Positions 28,460 to 38,007 of a DNA stretch of 64,000 nt are shown in pieces. Every line of letters starts with the position of its first letter. Position 1 is the first letter of the stretch. Position numbers and translations under genes: made by a program. The notes below the pieces were generated by a model, which was not told the DNA's origin, did not search any database, and saw only the letters and a list, made by a program, of their open reading frames with translations. Source of the stretch: Izhakiella australiensis (GTDB lineage: Bacteria; Pseudomonadota; Gammaproteobacteria; Enterobacterales; Enterobacteriaceae); the NCBI RefSeq assembly GCF_002006995.1, contig NZ_MRUL01000004.1:186001-250000 (forward strand). The letters are read 5' to 3'.

Positions 28460-29824
28460 GTGATTAGCGTTTTCGATATGTTCAAAGTCGGCATTGGCCC
28501 TTCAAGCTCACATACGGTGGGCCCAATGAAAGCCGGGAAACAGTTCATAGACGAATTAGTGGATAAGGGATTACTCCAGGACGTTACGCGTCTGGCGGTG
28601 GATGTTTACGGCTCGCTGTCGCTCACCGGCAAGGGGCATCATACCGATATCGCGATTATCATGGGCCTGTCCGGCGCGCTGCCGGAGGATGTCGATATCG
28701 ATGCAATTCCCGCGTTTATTAAAGATGTTGAGCAGCGTCAGCGTCTGCCCGTCGCTAATGGTCAGCACGAAGTCGATTTTCCACGCGAAGGCGGGATGAT
28801 ATTTCGCAGCGAAAATTTACCGCTGCACGAAAATGGACTGACATTTTCTGCCTGGCACGGCGACCGCCAGCTGTACAGCAATACCTGGTACTCGACCGGC
28901 GGCGGCTTTATCGTTGACGCCGCCCATTTCGGCCAGTCGGCGCTGAATGAAGTCTCCGTGCCCTATCCGTTTCACTCCGCCAGCGAGCTGCTCAGTCACT
29001 GCCGCGATACCGGCCTTTCTCTGTCAGGTCTGGTGATGAAAAACGAACTTGCGCTTCACTCCCGCGCGGAAATTGAAGCCTATTTTGCACGCATCTGGCA
29101 AACGATGAGCGACTGCATCGACCGCGGACTGGACACTGAAGGCGTGCTGCCCGGCCCCCTGCGCGTTCCGCGCCGCGCCGCCGCGCTGCACCGGATGCTG
29201 TTGGCGTCAGGCAAGATGAATAATGATCCGATGAGCATTATTGACTGGATTAATATGTTTGCCCTGGCGGTCAATGAAGAAAACGCCGCCGGCGGGCGCG
29301 TTGTGACGGCTCCGACCAACGGCGCCTGCGGCATTGTTCCGGCGGTACTGGCTTATTACGACCGTTTCGTCGAACCGGTAACACCAGAAATTTTTACCCG
29401 TTACTTTCTGGCCTCCGGCGCCATTGGCGTACTGTATAAAATGAATGCCTCAATTTCCGGCGCAGAAGTTGGCTGCCAGGGTGAGGTGGGCGTAGCCTGT
29501 TCAATGGCGGCGGCAGGCGTTGCCGAGCTGTTCGGCGCCAGCCCGGAACAGGTGTGCGTCGCCGCCGAAATTGGTATGGAGCATAACCTTGGACTGACCT
29601 GCGACCCGGTAGCCGGTCAGGTGCAGGTGCCCTGCATAGAGCGTAATGCGATTGCCGCCGTGAAGGCGATCAACTCCGCACGTATGGCGCTGCGTCGCAC
29701 CAGCCAGGCTCGCGTCTCCCTCGATAAAGTGATTGAAACCATGTACGAGACCGGCAAGGACATGAATGCTAAATATCGCGAGACCTCACGCGGAGGCCTG
29801 GCGATTAAGGTTCAGTGCGATTAA
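28460..29824 (+). CDS. sdaA: L-serine ammonia-lyase SdaA
   Basis: SdaA deaminates L-serine to pyruvate and ammonia using a [4Fe-4S] cluster. The start is GTG at 28460: AGGAG (28447-28451) sits 8 bases before it and the resulting protein is 454 residues, identical to the E. coli length, beginning (M)ISVFDMFKVGIGPSSSH. An ATG 13 codons upstream lacks a ribosome site. The cluster cysteines lie in the beta domain: GACGIVP, GCQGEVGVACSM and the CDP...VPC pair. Present as a single gene between nudL and the EAL gene. Confidence 0.97.
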   Translation: MISVFDMFKVGIGPSSSHTVGPMKAGKQFIDELVDKGLLQDVTRLAVDVYGSLSLTGKGHHTDIAIIMGLSGALPEDVDIDAIPAFIKDVEQRQRLPVANGQHEVDFPREGGMIFRSENLPLHENGLTFSAWHGDRQLYSNTWYSTGGGFIVDAAHFGQSALNEVSVPYPFHSASELLSHCRDTGLSLSGLVMKNELALHSRAEIEAYFARIWQTMSDCIDRGLDTEGVLPGPLRVPRRAAALHRMLLASGKMNNDPMSIIDWINMFALAVNEENAAGGRVVTAPTNGACGIVPAVLAYYDRFVEPVTPEIFTRYFLASGAIGVLYKMNASISGAEVGCQGEVGVACSMAAAGVAELFGASPEQVCVAAEIGMEHNLGLTCDPVAGQVQVPCIERNAIAAVKAINSARMALRRTSQARVSLDKVIETMYETGKDMNAKYRETSRGGLAIKVQCD

Positions 29825-29840
29825 ACAATAGCCCCACGCT

Positions 29841-29874
29841 TTTTCCGGCAGCCAGTAGCGCTGACTGCCGGAAA
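29841..29874. terminator. Hairpin after sdaA
   Basis: TTTTCCGGCAG / CTGCCGGAAAA, an 11-bp perfect stem with a 12-base loop, begins 16 bases after the sdaA stop codon. A terminator-like hairpin; the U-tract is provided only by the stem end. Confidence 0.65.
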
Positions 29875-30066
29875 ATATGCCCGGTATGCGCTGTCATTGC
29901 CTTCGGTAACACAGCTGACAACCACGCTTTTTTAGCGGCTAAAAACATTAGCGCCAGTGGCCCGCCATCCCGCTTTTTTCTCCAGCAAGACTAAACTTAT
30001 CTACTTGCCAGCCGATAATCGAAGCTCTGGCTCCATGTTTATGCGTGATTTGAAGGGTGGTCGTCA

Positions 30067-31635
30067 ATGCCAATGTCCCAGGAGGTTTTCGGACAATTTC
30101 GTCGCAAGCGTTTATTCATCGCTGCGACAATCGCTGCATTGGTGCTCGTAGTGACGCTGACCTTTCGTTTTTTTGAAGAAAAAAGCCATGTCGAGCAGCA
30201 ATCACGCAGCTTTGCTGACAGGGCAATTCAGCGCTTTGATCGCCTGTTTTCGCCACTGGATATTGCAGCAAACAATACGATGGGACTGGTCGGCTTAAAG
30301 TGCGACCAGGTACGTTATCCGCTGATTGAAAAACTGGCGGCGCTGCAGACCATTCGCTCTATTCTGCTGGTCGATGATGACCGGATATACTGCTCCAGCA
30401 TCTTCGGCGCCAGCAATATTAGCTTTAGTAACGCGTTTCCCGAACTGGCTATCGCCAGCCAGCGTATGATGCTGGTGGTTGACGATCAGCTACTTAAAGG
30501 CTCGCCGGTTTTGCTGCTGTGGACGCCAAGGTCTCTCGATAATCGCTCTGGCATTTTACAGACGATAAATATTGAACTGATGAGCAGCTATCTGCTGGAG
30601 CCGACGCTGCCATGGGTAGAGCGAGCCGTTATAAACGTGGGGGGTAAGAGCCTCGAATACGGCAACCCGATGATTGAGGCGGCGCAGCCATCTGAGGACG
30701 AAGTAAGCTATATACAGGCCTCGCTGCGCTATCCTTACTCTATTACCCTGTTCGGTCCGGAACCTGCCGCGCTGGCGATCTTGTCGCTGCCCTCCCAGCT
30801 GCCGCTGGCTTTACTGCTGAGCGCGCTGGTGGGTTATGTGGTCTGGCTGGCTACCGCTAATCGCATGAGCCTTTCATGGCAAATTAGCGTTGGCATCAAC
30901 GCCCGTGAGTTTATCGTTTACTGCCAGCCGCTGATCAATGCCCGGACTAACGGCTGCGACGGCATTGAGCTACTGCTCCGCTGGCATAATCCACGTCAGG
31001 GGTGGATTGCCCCGGACGTCTTTATACCGCTGGCAGAACGGCAAAACTTAATTGCCCCCCTGACCCGATTTGTGCTCACCGAAGTGGTGCGCCAACTGCC
31101 ACAGCTGCCTGGATGTGCTGGATTTCATATTGCCATTAACGTGGCCGCCAGCCATTTTCACCAGCAGGAAATTATTAACGATCTGCAAAAGCTATGGTGG
31201 CCGGCCGATCCAAAACCGCAGCTGATAGTAGAGCTAACCGAGCGTGACGCCCTGCCCGTGGTGGATCAAAGCACCGTCGCCTATCTGCATAAAATTGGCG
31301 TTAAGCTGGCAATCGATGATTTCGGCACCGGCCACAGCTCGCTGTCTTATCTGAAAACCCTGAGTCCTGACGTACTGAAAATTGATAAAATATTCACCGG
31401 CGCCATCGGCACCGACGCCATTAATGCCACGGTGACTGATATGGTTATTTCCCTGGCGCAGCGGCTGAATATCGCGCTGGTGGCCGAAGGCGTGGAAACC
31501 GCCCAGCAGGCGGAATATTTGCGTGACCGGGGCGTGAATGCCTTGCAGGGCTATTTTTACGCCCGGCCGATGCCGCTGACGGATTTCCCTCAGTGGCTGG
31601 AAAACTGGCGGCAAAACGGGCCTGCGACCGAATAA
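30067..31635 (+). CDS. pdeT: CSS-domain EAL cyclic-di-GMP phosphodiesterase (YoaD/PdeT type)
   Basis: This 522-residue membrane protein hydrolyses c-di-GMP. Two membrane segments (about 16-34 and 239-260) bracket a periplasmic CSS domain with its redox cysteines: KCDQ at about 79 and YCSS at about 112. In this family the disulfide, made by DsbA/DsbB, holds the enzyme inactive and its loss stimulates proteolysis and activity. The cytoplasmic EAL domain has the degenerate EAL tripeptide ELL (GIELLLRW), INVAASHFH, IDDFGTG, K at the LKIDKIF block, E of VAEGVE, and QGYFYARP, so active-site residues are present. Same place as yoaD in E. coli, between sdaA and yoaE. Confidence 0.93.
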   Translation: MPMSQEVFGQFRRKRLFIAATIAALVLVVTLTFRFFEEKSHVEQQSRSFADRAIQRFDRLFSPLDIAANNTMGLVGLKCDQVRYPLIEKLAALQTIRSILLVDDDRIYCSSIFGASNISFSNAFPELAIASQRMMLVVDDQLLKGSPVLLLWTPRSLDNRSGILQTINIELMSSYLLEPTLPWVERAVINVGGKSLEYGNPMIEAAQPSEDEVSYIQASLRYPYSITLFGPEPAALAILSLPSQLPLALLLSALVGYVVWLATANRMSLSWQISVGINAREFIVYCQPLINARTNGCDGIELLLRWHNPRQGWIAPDVFIPLAERQNLIAPLTRFVLTEVVRQLPQLPGCAGFHIAINVAASHFHQQEIINDLQKLWWPADPKPQLIVELTERDALPVVDQSTVAYLHKIGVKLAIDDFGTGHSSLSYLKTLSPDVLKIDKIFTGAIGTDAINATVTDMVISLAQRLNIALVAEGVETAQQAEYLRDRGVNALQGYFYARPMPLTDFPQWLENWRQNGPATE

Positions 31636-31660
31636 AAAAGCCCGCCAGAAAATGGCGGGC
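31634..31660 (-). terminator. Terminator of yoaE
   Basis: GCCCGCCA / TGGCGGGC with a 5-base loop. On the minus strand the stem is followed by CTTTTTTATT, 34 bases after the yoaE stop. It overlaps the last codons' end of the convergent EAL gene. Confidence 0.9.
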
Positions 31661-31694
31661 CCGCAAGCATTCGTTAACCGAAAGGACTCAGCCG

Positions 31695-33272
31695 CTATGA
31701 AGCGTCATCTTCATCTTCAGGGCGCGGAATCCGGGTGACCTTAACAAGATCAATACGGTAATCCGTCGCTTCAAGGATGCGGAAACTGAACCCTTGCAGC
31801 TCAATCACCTCATTAACCTGCGGCAGCTGACCGTGGTGATGGATCAACAAACCGGCCAGCGATGCATAATCTTCGGCAGGGTCAATCAGCCCGTGAATAT
31901 TAAGCCGCTGCTGCAGGGAGTGCAGATCGGTTCCCCCTTTGACCAGCCAGCCATCCTGTTCAACCGAAATATCCGGGGTTTCATCCTCGTCGGGGAATTC
32001 GCCGGCAATCGCTTCCAGTACGTCAAGCGGCGTAATCAACCCCTGCACCACGCCAAACTCATTGGTGACAATCACAAAGCTGCCCCTGGCGCGACGCAGC
32101 ACGCCGAGCAGATTGATCGGGTCGAGGGTTTCCGGCACGACAATCGGCATATGCGCAGCGGCAAATGCGGTAACGTCCATACCGTGCTCAACGGCAACCA
32201 GCAGCTCTTTCGCCCGCACCACGCCGATGATTTCATCCAGCTCGCCACGGCACACCGGGAATAAGCTGTGCGGCGTATCCAGCAGCTGGATGCGAATTTC
32301 ATCCGCCGGGCGAGTGGCATCCACCCAGGATATTTCACCACGGGGCGTCATAATGCTGCGCACTGAACGTGAGGCCAGCGTCAGCACGCCGTTAATCATA
32401 TAGCGCTCTTCTTCCTTGAAGGTCTCGTGCGGCAGCTCCTGCTGCCTGGCGGAAGCCTCAGGCTCATCGCGCTCGTCCTCATGCTGGCTTTGTCGCCGCG
32501 TGCCGACCATCTTCAGAATCGCCTCGGCGGTACGCTCACGCATTGGTCTGCGCGCCTGATGGCGCAGAAAATTGCGCCGGGCAATCTGGTTAAACAGCTC
32601 GATAAGGATCGAGAAACCAATAGCGGCGTACAGATAGCCTTTAGGTATATGGAAGCCAAATCCTTCCGCCACCAGACTTAAGCCGATCATCAGCAGGAAG
32701 CTGAGGCATAGCACCACCACCGTCGGATGCGCATTGATAAATCGCGTTAGCGGCTTTGATGCCAGTAGCATCACCGCCATGGCAATAACCACAGCCGTCA
32801 TCATAATCGCGAGATTGTTGACCATCCCCACGGCGGTAATTACCGCATCAAGCGAAAAAACCGCATCCAGTATGACAATCTGTAGCACCACCGCCCAGAA
32901 GCTGGCATAGCTCTTGCTGCCTTCGCTGTTAACCTCGTGATTCTCCAGGCGCTCATGTAATTCCATCGTGGCTTTGAACAGCAGAAAAATACCACCGATA
33001 AGCAGAATGATATCGCGCCCGGAAAAGCTGAAATCGCCTACACTGAATAACGGTTTCGTCAGCGTAACCATCCAGGAAACCAGTGACAGCAGAGCCAGAC
33101 GCATCAGCAGCGCCAGAGAAAGGCCGATTAAACGCGCTTTATCACGCTTCTTAGGCGGCAGCTTATCGGCAAGAATGGCAATAAAGACCAGGTTGTCGAT
33201 ACCAAGGACAATTTCAAGCACAACCAGCGTAAGCAAACCGGCCCAGACAGAGGGGTCAAGAAGAAATTCCAT
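31695..33272 (-). CDS. yoaE: YoaE, TerC-family membrane protein with CBS and CorC_HlyC domains
   Basis: This 525-residue protein (E. coli 518) has seven or so membrane segments in residues 1-225 that form a TerC-type domain, with the acidic motifs [13 protein letters not shown] and [16 protein letters not shown] cytoplasmic CBS pair (about 305-425) and a C-terminal CorC_HlyC domain (about 440-520) follow. TerC proteins such as Alx export Mn2+ to load or protect exoenzymes; the CBS part suggests regulation by adenylates or Mg2+. The start codon overlaps the stop of a 52-codon leader ORF (TAATG), so its translation is probably coupled. Alone on the minus strand. Confidence 0.94.
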   Translation of the reverse strand: MEFLLDPSVWAGLLTLVVLEIVLGIDNLVFIAILADKLPPKKRDKARLIGLSLALLMRLALLSLVSWMVTLTKPLFSVGDFSFSGRDIILLIGGIFLLFKATMELHERLENHEVNSEGSKSYASFWAVVLQIVILDAVFSLDAVITAVGMVNNLAIMMTAVVIAMAVMLLASKPLTRFINAHPTVVVLCLSFLLMIGLSLVAEGFGFHIPKGYLYAAIGFSILIELFNQIARRNFLRHQARRPMRERTAEAILKMVGTRRQSQHEDERDEPEASARQQELPHETFKEEERYMINGVLTLASRSVRSIMTPRGEISWVDATRPADEIRIQLLDTPHSLFPVCRGELDEIIGVVRAKELLVAVEHGMDVTAFAAAHMPIVVPETLDPINLLGVLRRARGSFVIVTNEFGVVQGLITPLDVLEAIAGEFPDEDETPDISVEQDGWLVKGGTDLHSLQQRLNIHGLIDPAEDYASLAGLLIHHHGQLPQVNEVIELQGFSFRILEATDYRIDLVKVTRIPRPEDEDDAS

Positions 33273-33430
33273 TACCTACTCCGAAGAAATAAAAAGGTCG
33301 ATACCGCTGACGTAAAGCTATCCATGCGGCAGCATGTAGCACGGCAGAAATGAAAGAAATCGCGTTTGGACGCAGAGAGATGAGCCGGATGACCCGGTGG
33401 CATGGTTAAAGAACGTCGGTGACAGTCCAT
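33272..33430 (-). CDS. Leader ORF overlapping yoaE start (YoaL-like candidate)
   Basis: A 52-codon frame begins at ATG 33430 on the minus strand and ends in TAA whose last base is the A of the yoaE ATG (TAATG overlap). Its sequence starts [18 protein letters not shown] and ends STFLFLRSR. It is basic, with four cysteines, and no clear membrane segment. An AGGAG lies 22 bases upstream, but a GGGC-ATCA-GCCC hairpin between them would shorten the effective spacing to about 9. In-frame stop TAA just upstream bounds the ORF. A leader named YoaL has been described before yoaE in E. coli; homology could not be tested. No start site with ideal spacing weakens the call. Confidence 0.5.
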   Translation of the reverse strand: MDCHRRSLTMPPGHPAHLSASKRDFFHFCRATCCRMDSFTSAVSTFLFLRSR

Positions 33431-33590
33431 ATGGGGGGCTGATGCCCGTTACTCCTGTGCAGTATAAGAAGCCTTACTCTAACAGTGCCTTAGAAACTCA
33501 CAAAATAGATTATCGAATTTAACTGTAAAGTTACTTCAACTGCTGCTAAATCAGGCAACGCGTCGTCCGAGTGTGACACTCGTCTAAATT

Positions 33591-33606
33591 ACTGAGCAAA
33601 GTCACA
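33591..33606 (+). promoter_or_regulatory. CRP-like site upstream of manXYZ
   Basis: ACTGA-GCAAAG-TCACA fits the CRP pattern TGTGA-N6-TCACA perfectly in its right half and at three of five bases in the left, with A/T-rich flanks (AAATT and TAATTT). manXYZ is CRP-activated in E. coli. Confidence 0.6.
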
Positions 33607-33630
33607 TAATTTATTTTTTTGCGCACTAAA

Positions 33631-33646
33631 ATAATTCGCGAATTAT
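33631..33646 (+). promoter_or_regulatory. Mlc/NagC-like operator upstream of manXYZ
   Basis: A perfect 16-bp palindrome with core AATTCGCGAATT lies about 148 bases before manX. The TTCGCGAA centre flanked by A/T is the type of ROK-family repressor operator (Mlc, NagC) expected at man promoters; TTGCGC 7 bases upstream could be the -35. Confidence 0.6.
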
Positions 33647-33794
33647 CTTAAGGTTATTGTATAAGTCTGCAATCATCTGACCTGTGTTAAGCAGGTATCC
33701 GTCAGGAAAAGTGATGATTAAAGCTGATACAGATAAACTCACGCGAACCTTTGCTTTCGGTCCGGGTTCGTATATCAGAGAAAGGAGGTAGCAA

Positions 33795-34757
33795 GTGACC
33801 ATTGCTATTATGATTGGCACGCACGGCTGGGCAGCGGAACAACTGCTTAAAACCGCGGAAATGCTATTGGGAGAGCAGGAAAACGTCGGCTGGATCGATT
33901 TCGTCCCCGGCGAGAATGCTGAAACCCTGATTGAGAAATATCAAGCACGACTGGCCGAACTTGATACCGGTAGCGGCGTTCTGTTCCTCGTCGATACCTG
34001 GGGAGGAAGCCCGTTCAACGCCGCCAGTCGAATTGTCGTCGATAAGGAAAACTACGAAGTTATTGCCGGGGTTAATATCCCCATGCTGGTTGAAACGCTG
34101 ATGGCGCGAGATGATAACCCGTCTTTTGCTGAGTTAGTGGCGCTGGCAGTCGAAACCGGTCGCGAAGGTGTCAAAGCGCTGAAGGCAAAAGAACCTGAAG
34201 CACCCGCTAAAGCCGCGCCGGCTGCCGTGGCAAAACCCGCCGCGCCCCAGGCTCCCCTCGGTCCAAACGATCATATGAAGATTGGCCTCGTGCGTATTGA
34301 TGACCGTTTGATTCATGGCCAGGTCGCGACCCGTTGGACGAAAGAGACCAACGTTACGCGTATTATTGTCGTCAGCGACGAAGTGGCGAACGATAATGTA
34401 CGTAAAACGCTGCTCACCCAGGTTGCCCCTCCGGGCGTAACCGCACACGTCGTCGATGTGGATAAAATGGTGCGCGTCTGGAATAACCCGAAATACTCCC
34501 GTGACCGCGTTATGCTGCTCTTTACTAACCCAACGGACGTACTGCGGGTGGTGGAAAACGGCATTGATATCAAATCCGTTAACGTCGGAGGCATGGCATT
34601 CCGCCAGGGTAAAACTCAGGTGAATAATGCGGTTTCCGTTGATGACAAGGATATTGAAGCGTTCCGCAAGCTGAACGAGCGCCAGATTGAGCTGGAAGTC
34701 CGTAAGGTCTCAAGCGATCCTCGACTCAAAATGATGGACCTGATCGCGAAAATCTAA
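33795..34757 (+). CDS. manX: Mannose PTS EIIAB component ManX
   Basis: ManX carries phosphate from HPr to incoming mannose, glucose or other hexoses through the ManYZ channel. The IIA domain has His10 (IGTHGW) as phosphorylation site and the conserved DTWGGSPFN block; an Ala/Pro-rich linker spans about 131-157; the IIB domain has His174 in RIDDRLIHGQVATRW. Length is 320 residues (E. coli 323). GTG start at 33795 follows a perfect AAGGAGG. Preceded by CRP-like and Mlc-like sites. First gene of manXYZ. Confidence 0.98.
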   Translation: MTIAIMIGTHGWAAEQLLKTAEMLLGEQENVGWIDFVPGENAETLIEKYQARLAELDTGSGVLFLVDTWGGSPFNAASRIVVDKENYEVIAGVNIPMLVETLMARDDNPSFAELVALAVETGREGVKALKAKEPEAPAKAAPAAVAKPAAPQAPLGPNDHMKIGLVRIDDRLIHGQVATRWTKETNVTRIIVVSDEVANDNVRKTLLTQVAPPGVTAHVVDVDKMVRVWNNPKYSRDRVMLLFTNPTDVLRVVENGIDIKSVNVGGMAFRQGKTQVNNAVSVDDKDIEAFRKLNERQIELEVRKVSSDPRLKMMDLIAKI

Positions 34758-34828
34758 TACCGAAGATTTAATTTCTTATCCGCAGATGCGGTTTAACTTC
34801 AGTTATTGAATGTCAGAGGAGAAGTACA

Positions 34829-35632
34829 ATGGAGATAACAATCCTTCAGCTTGTACTGATTTTTATTGTGTCCTGTATTGCCGGGATGGATTCAACGCTT
34901 GACGAGTTTCAGTTTCACCGTCCGCTGGTTGCCTGTACCCTGATTGGCCTTATTCTGGGTGACGTCGAAAAAGGTATCATCATCGGCGGTTCACTGGAGA
35001 TGATTGCCCTTGGCTGGATGAACATCGGTGCGGCAATGGCGCCGGATGCCGCCCTCGCCTCCATCATTTCCACCATTCTGGTTATCGCCGGCGGTCAGAG
35101 TACCGGTGCTGGTATCGCGCTGGCTATCCCACTGGCGGCTGCCGGTCAGGTGCTGACCATCGTCGTTCGTACCATTACGGTAGCCTTCCAGCACGCAGCG
35201 GATAAGGCAGCGGAAAAAGGTAATCTGACGGCTATTTCATGGATTCACTTCTCCGCGCTGTTCCTGCAAGCGCTTCGTATCGCCATTCCGGCGCTGATCG
35301 TTGCCGTATCCGTTGGCACCAGCGAAGTACAAGGCTTGCTGGCTTCTATCCCTGAAGTCGTCACCAACGGTTTGAATATTGCCGGCGGCGTCATCGTGGT
35401 AGTCGGTTACGCGATGGTGATCAACATGATGCGCGCAGGCTATCTAATGCCCTTCTTCTACCTGGGCTTTGTTACCGCAGCATTTACCAGCTTCAACCTG
35501 GTTGCACTCGGCGTGATCGGCGTGGTTATGGCCGTGCTTTACATTCAGCTGGCGCCGAAATACAACCGCACGGCGGGCGCAGCCCCGGCTGCGGGTCCGG
35601 CAAATAACGATCTTGATAACGAACTGGATTAA
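34829..35632 (+). CDS. manY: Mannose PTS EIIC component ManY
   Basis: ManY (267 residues, E. coli 266) is the channel subunit of the mannose transporter at the inner membrane. Several hydrophobic segments, the GMDSTLDEFQFHRPL family block near residue 20, and GGSLEMIALGWMNIGAA near 52 identify PTS EII-C Man type. It is 71 bases after manX and 15 before manZ. ManYZ also serves some phages and microcins as entry receptor in related species. Confidence 0.98.
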   Translation: MEITILQLVLIFIVSCIAGMDSTLDEFQFHRPLVACTLIGLILGDVEKGIIIGGSLEMIALGWMNIGAAMAPDAALASIISTILVIAGGQSTGAGIALAIPLAAAGQVLTIVVRTITVAFQHAADKAAEKGNLTAISWIHFSALFLQALRIAIPALIVAVSVGTSEVQGLLASIPEVVTNGLNIAGGVIVVVGYAMVINMMRAGYLMPFFYLGFVTAAFTSFNLVALGVIGVVMAVLYIQLAPKYNRTAGAAPAAGPANNDLDNELD

Positions 35633-35647
35633 TTAAGGGGATATCAC

Positions 35648-36493
35648 ATGGTGGATACAACAAACCAGGCCAAAAAGCTGACGCAGGGCGACGTGCGCGG
35701 CGTATTTCTCCGCTCCAATTTGTTTCAGGGATCGTGGAACTTTGAACGCATGCAGTCGCTGGGTTTTTGCTACTCGATGGTGCCGGTGATCCGTCGTCTT
35801 TACCCAATCAATAATGACGACCGGAAACAAGCGATTAAGCGCCATCTGGAGTTTTTCAACACCCATCCTTACGTTGCCGCTCCGGTACTTGGCGTAACCC
35901 TGGCGATGGAAGAACAGCGTGCCAACGGCGCATCAATTGATGACGGTGCAATCAACGGTATTAAAGTCGGTCTGATGGGCCCGCTGGCTGGCGTTGGCGA
36001 CCCTATTTTCTGGGGAACCGTACGACCGGTATTTGCCGCGCTGGGCGCCGGGCTTGCCATGGGTGGCAGCATACTGGGTCCAATCCTGTTCTTTGTGCTG
36101 TTTAACCTGGTACGCCTGCTGGTGCGTTACTACGGCGTTGCTTATGGCTATCGTAAGGGCGTAGACATCGTCGGCGATATGGGCGGCGGTTTTCTACAAA
36201 AGCTGACGGAGGGGGCGTCTATTCTCGGCCTGTTCGTTATGGGGGCGCTGGTAAATAAATGGACGCACATTAATATACCGGTGTTTGTATCAAAAATTAC
36301 CGACCAAACCGGGAAAACCACCGTTACGACGGTGCAGACCATTCTCGACCAGCTGATGCCAGGACTGGTGCCGCTGCTGCTGACCTTTGGCTGTATGTGG
36401 CTACTGCGTCGTAAGGTAAACGCCCTGTGGATCATCATGGGCTTTTTCGTGCTGGGGATTTTCGGCTACTGGGTTGGCCTGCTCGGCCTGTAA
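35648..36493 (+). CDS. manZ: Mannose PTS EIID component ManZ
   Basis: ManZ (281 residues, E. coli about 283) forms the membrane complex with ManY. The N-terminal soluble part carries the EIID signature RSNLFQGSWNFERMQSLGF (residues 17-35) and HPYVAAPVLGV; the GPLAGVGDPIFWGT block lies near 113. Membrane segments crowd the C-terminal half. AAGGGG precedes the ATG; last gene of the operon before tandem hairpins. Confidence 0.98.
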   Translation: MVDTTNQAKKLTQGDVRGVFLRSNLFQGSWNFERMQSLGFCYSMVPVIRRLYPINNDDRKQAIKRHLEFFNTHPYVAAPVLGVTLAMEEQRANGASIDDGAINGIKVGLMGPLAGVGDPIFWGTVRPVFAALGAGLAMGGSILGPILFFVLFNLVRLLVRYYGVAYGYRKGVDIVGDMGGGFLQKLTEGASILGLFVMGALVNKWTHINIPVFVSKITDQTGKTTVTTVQTILDQLMPGLVPLLLTFGCMWLLRRKVNALWIIMGFFVLGIFGYWVGLLGL

Positions 36494-36499
36494 GCTTTG

Positions 36500-36572
36500 C
36501 AGCGGGGGCGTCGCCCCCGCTGTGGTTAGAAACGATGCGCAACCGCTCCCGCGAACGGTTGCGCATCGCTTT
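36500..36572 (+). terminator. Tandem hairpins after manZ
   Basis: Two hairpins follow manZ: CAGCGGGGGCG / CGCCCCCGCTG (36500-36522, 11-bp stem, 1-base centre) and a perfect 13-bp stem, CGATGCGCAACCG / CGGTTGCGCATCG (36533-36568), followed by CTTTT. The second is a classic terminator and ends ten bases before the yobD Shine-Dalgarno, partly separating yobD from manXYZ. Confidence 0.85.
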
Positions 36573-36584
36573 TAAGGAGAGGTT

Positions 36585-37064
36585 ATGACATTGAATGACA
36601 TCGCGTTGGCGCTGGTAATCGCCTTATTTCTCGCCTACGCCATCTACGATGAGCTGATCATGCCGCGGCGTAAGGGAAAAACCGGTATGACGGTGGCGCT
36701 TAAGCGACGTAACCGCACCGACAGTCTGATTTTTGTTGGACTGGTCGCCATCCTGCTATGGCAGAATCTGCAGCATCACGGACCGCAAGTTACCACCACC
36801 CTCCTGCTGGTACTGGCGTTTATGTCACTGTACGTATTCTGGTTCCGCCAGCCTAAAATCGTATTCAAAGGCGACGGATTTTTTTATGCCAACGTATTTA
36901 TTCGCTATGAACGTATTCAGTCGATGAATCTTTCAGAAGATGGCGTCCTGGTTATTCAGATTGAACAGCGCCGACTGCTGATAGAAGTGCGCGATCTGGA
37001 CGATCTGGAGCGCATCTATCATTTCCTTATGGAAGGACAGCCAGCTACCACGCCTCAGGGCTGA
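36585..37064 (+). CDS. yobD: DUF986 membrane protein YobD
   Basis: This 159-residue protein matches E. coli YobD (152 residues, UPF0266/DUF986). Three hydrophobic segments lie at about 4-22, 48-66 and 70-88; the cytoplasmic tail begins [21 protein letters not shown] and ends hydrophilic. AAGGAGAGG precedes the ATG. In E. coli mntP separates yobD from rlmA; here yobD overlaps the 3' end of rlmA by 10 bases. Function unknown. Confidence 0.92.
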   Translation: MTLNDIALALVIALFLAYAIYDELIMPRRKGKTGMTVALKRRNRTDSLIFVGLVAILLWQNLQHHGPQVTTTLLLVLAFMSLYVFWFRQPKIVFKGDGFFYANVFIRYERIQSMNLSEDGVLVIQIEQRRLLIEVRDLDDLERIYHFLMEGQPATTPQG

Positions 37065-37879
37065 AGCTGCCACAGGCGTAATATAAAATCAGTTTCGCAT
37101 GCAAAGCGCTCAACGGTAGCAATACGCCCCCATACTTCCGGACGAGCGCGCCAGGCAAAGGGCGTCATCTGCAGCAGCGTTGCTGCGCTGTCACTGCTTA
37201 ATGACAGTGGATATGCCAGCGACTCCTCTTTACACAATGACCAGCCCGGCAGCGATTCCGGCGCGGCATCATGCAACTTTGCCTCCTGATAAATTAGCGC
37301 TTTAAACTGCAACAAATGCCGTGGTCCCGGCGTCACCGTGAGTAAATAACCGCCGGGGCGCATCACCCGCGCCAGCTCGTCAGGATTACAGGGCGCATAA
37401 ATGCGCAGCGCCGCGCTAACGCTGCTGTCCATAAAAGGCAAGCGCTGGCTGGAAGCGACGCAAAATGCCACGTCCGGATAGCGCTTCGCCGCACTGCGTA
37501 TTGCCTCGCGGGAAACATCCAGACCGTAAACCCTGGCATTCGCGTTAGCAGAGAGAGCCTGTACTACCGCGCCGGTGTAATAGCCTTCACCACAGCCAAT
37601 ATCCAGCACCCTCTGCGGCGTCGTATCGCTATCGATAACCTCAGCGAGCAGTCGGCAGACACCATGCTGTAGCGGCTGATAGTGCCCCTCATTAAGAAAC
37701 TGCCTGCGGGCCTGCATCATTTCAGCGCTGTCGCCGGGCTGTTTCGAGCGTTTATGCTGCACCGGCAGCAAATTTACGTAACCTTCGCGGGCGCGGTCAA
37801 ACTGATGGCGGTTAATGCAAACCCAGCTTGTTTCCTGCCGGCAGAGCGGCTGATGGCAAAGGGGGCATTGGTAGCTCAT
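37055..37879 (-). CDS. rlmA: 23S rRNA (guanine745-N1)-methyltransferase RlmA
   Basis: RlmA methylates G745 of 23S rRNA. The N-terminal zinc finger is visible ([11 protein letters not shown] ... C--RHQFD), followed by the [17 protein letters not shown] block and the SAM site [13 protein letters not shown] near residue 88 of the called protein. The protein is 274 residues from ATG 37879, beginning [11 protein letters not shown] like E. coli MSFSCPLCHQP; an ATG five codons upstream is possible. Confidence 0.95.
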   Translation of the reverse strand: MSYQCPLCHQPLCRQETSWVCINRHQFDRAREGYVNLLPVQHKRSKQPGDSAEMMQARRQFLNEGHYQPLQHGVCRLLAEVIDSDTTPQRVLDIGCGEGYYTGAVVQALSANANARVYGLDVSREAIRSAAKRYPDVAFCVASSQRLPFMDSSVSAALRIYAPCNPDELARVMRPGGYLLTVTPGPRHLLQFKALIYQEAKLHDAAPESLPGWSLCKEESLAYPLSLSSDSAATLLQMTPFAWRARPEVWGRIATVERFACETDFILRLWQLQP

Positions 37880-37926
37880 TGCAAATGGTCTCACTGATAA
37901 ATCAGTCGCGCAGTGTACTGCAAATG

Positions 37927-37955
37927 AAAAAACCCTGCCATGTTGACAGGGTTTT
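37927..37955 (-). terminator. Terminator of cspC
   Basis: AAAACCCTG / CAGGGTTTT with a short mismatched inner part lies 53 bases after the cspC stop on the minus strand and ends in a run of six T residues. Confidence 0.9.
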
Positions 37956-38007
37956 ATTCATCAGAGTGTTACGGCGCCGGCCGACGTGCGGCCAGCGCTG
38001 CGGCTCA

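Noticed and set aside
33273-33480. Possible yybP-ykoY Mn riboswitch in front of yoaE
   Set aside because: Only an AGGAGTA segment recalls the motif; the other conserved blocks and junctions were not seen. Needs a covariance search.
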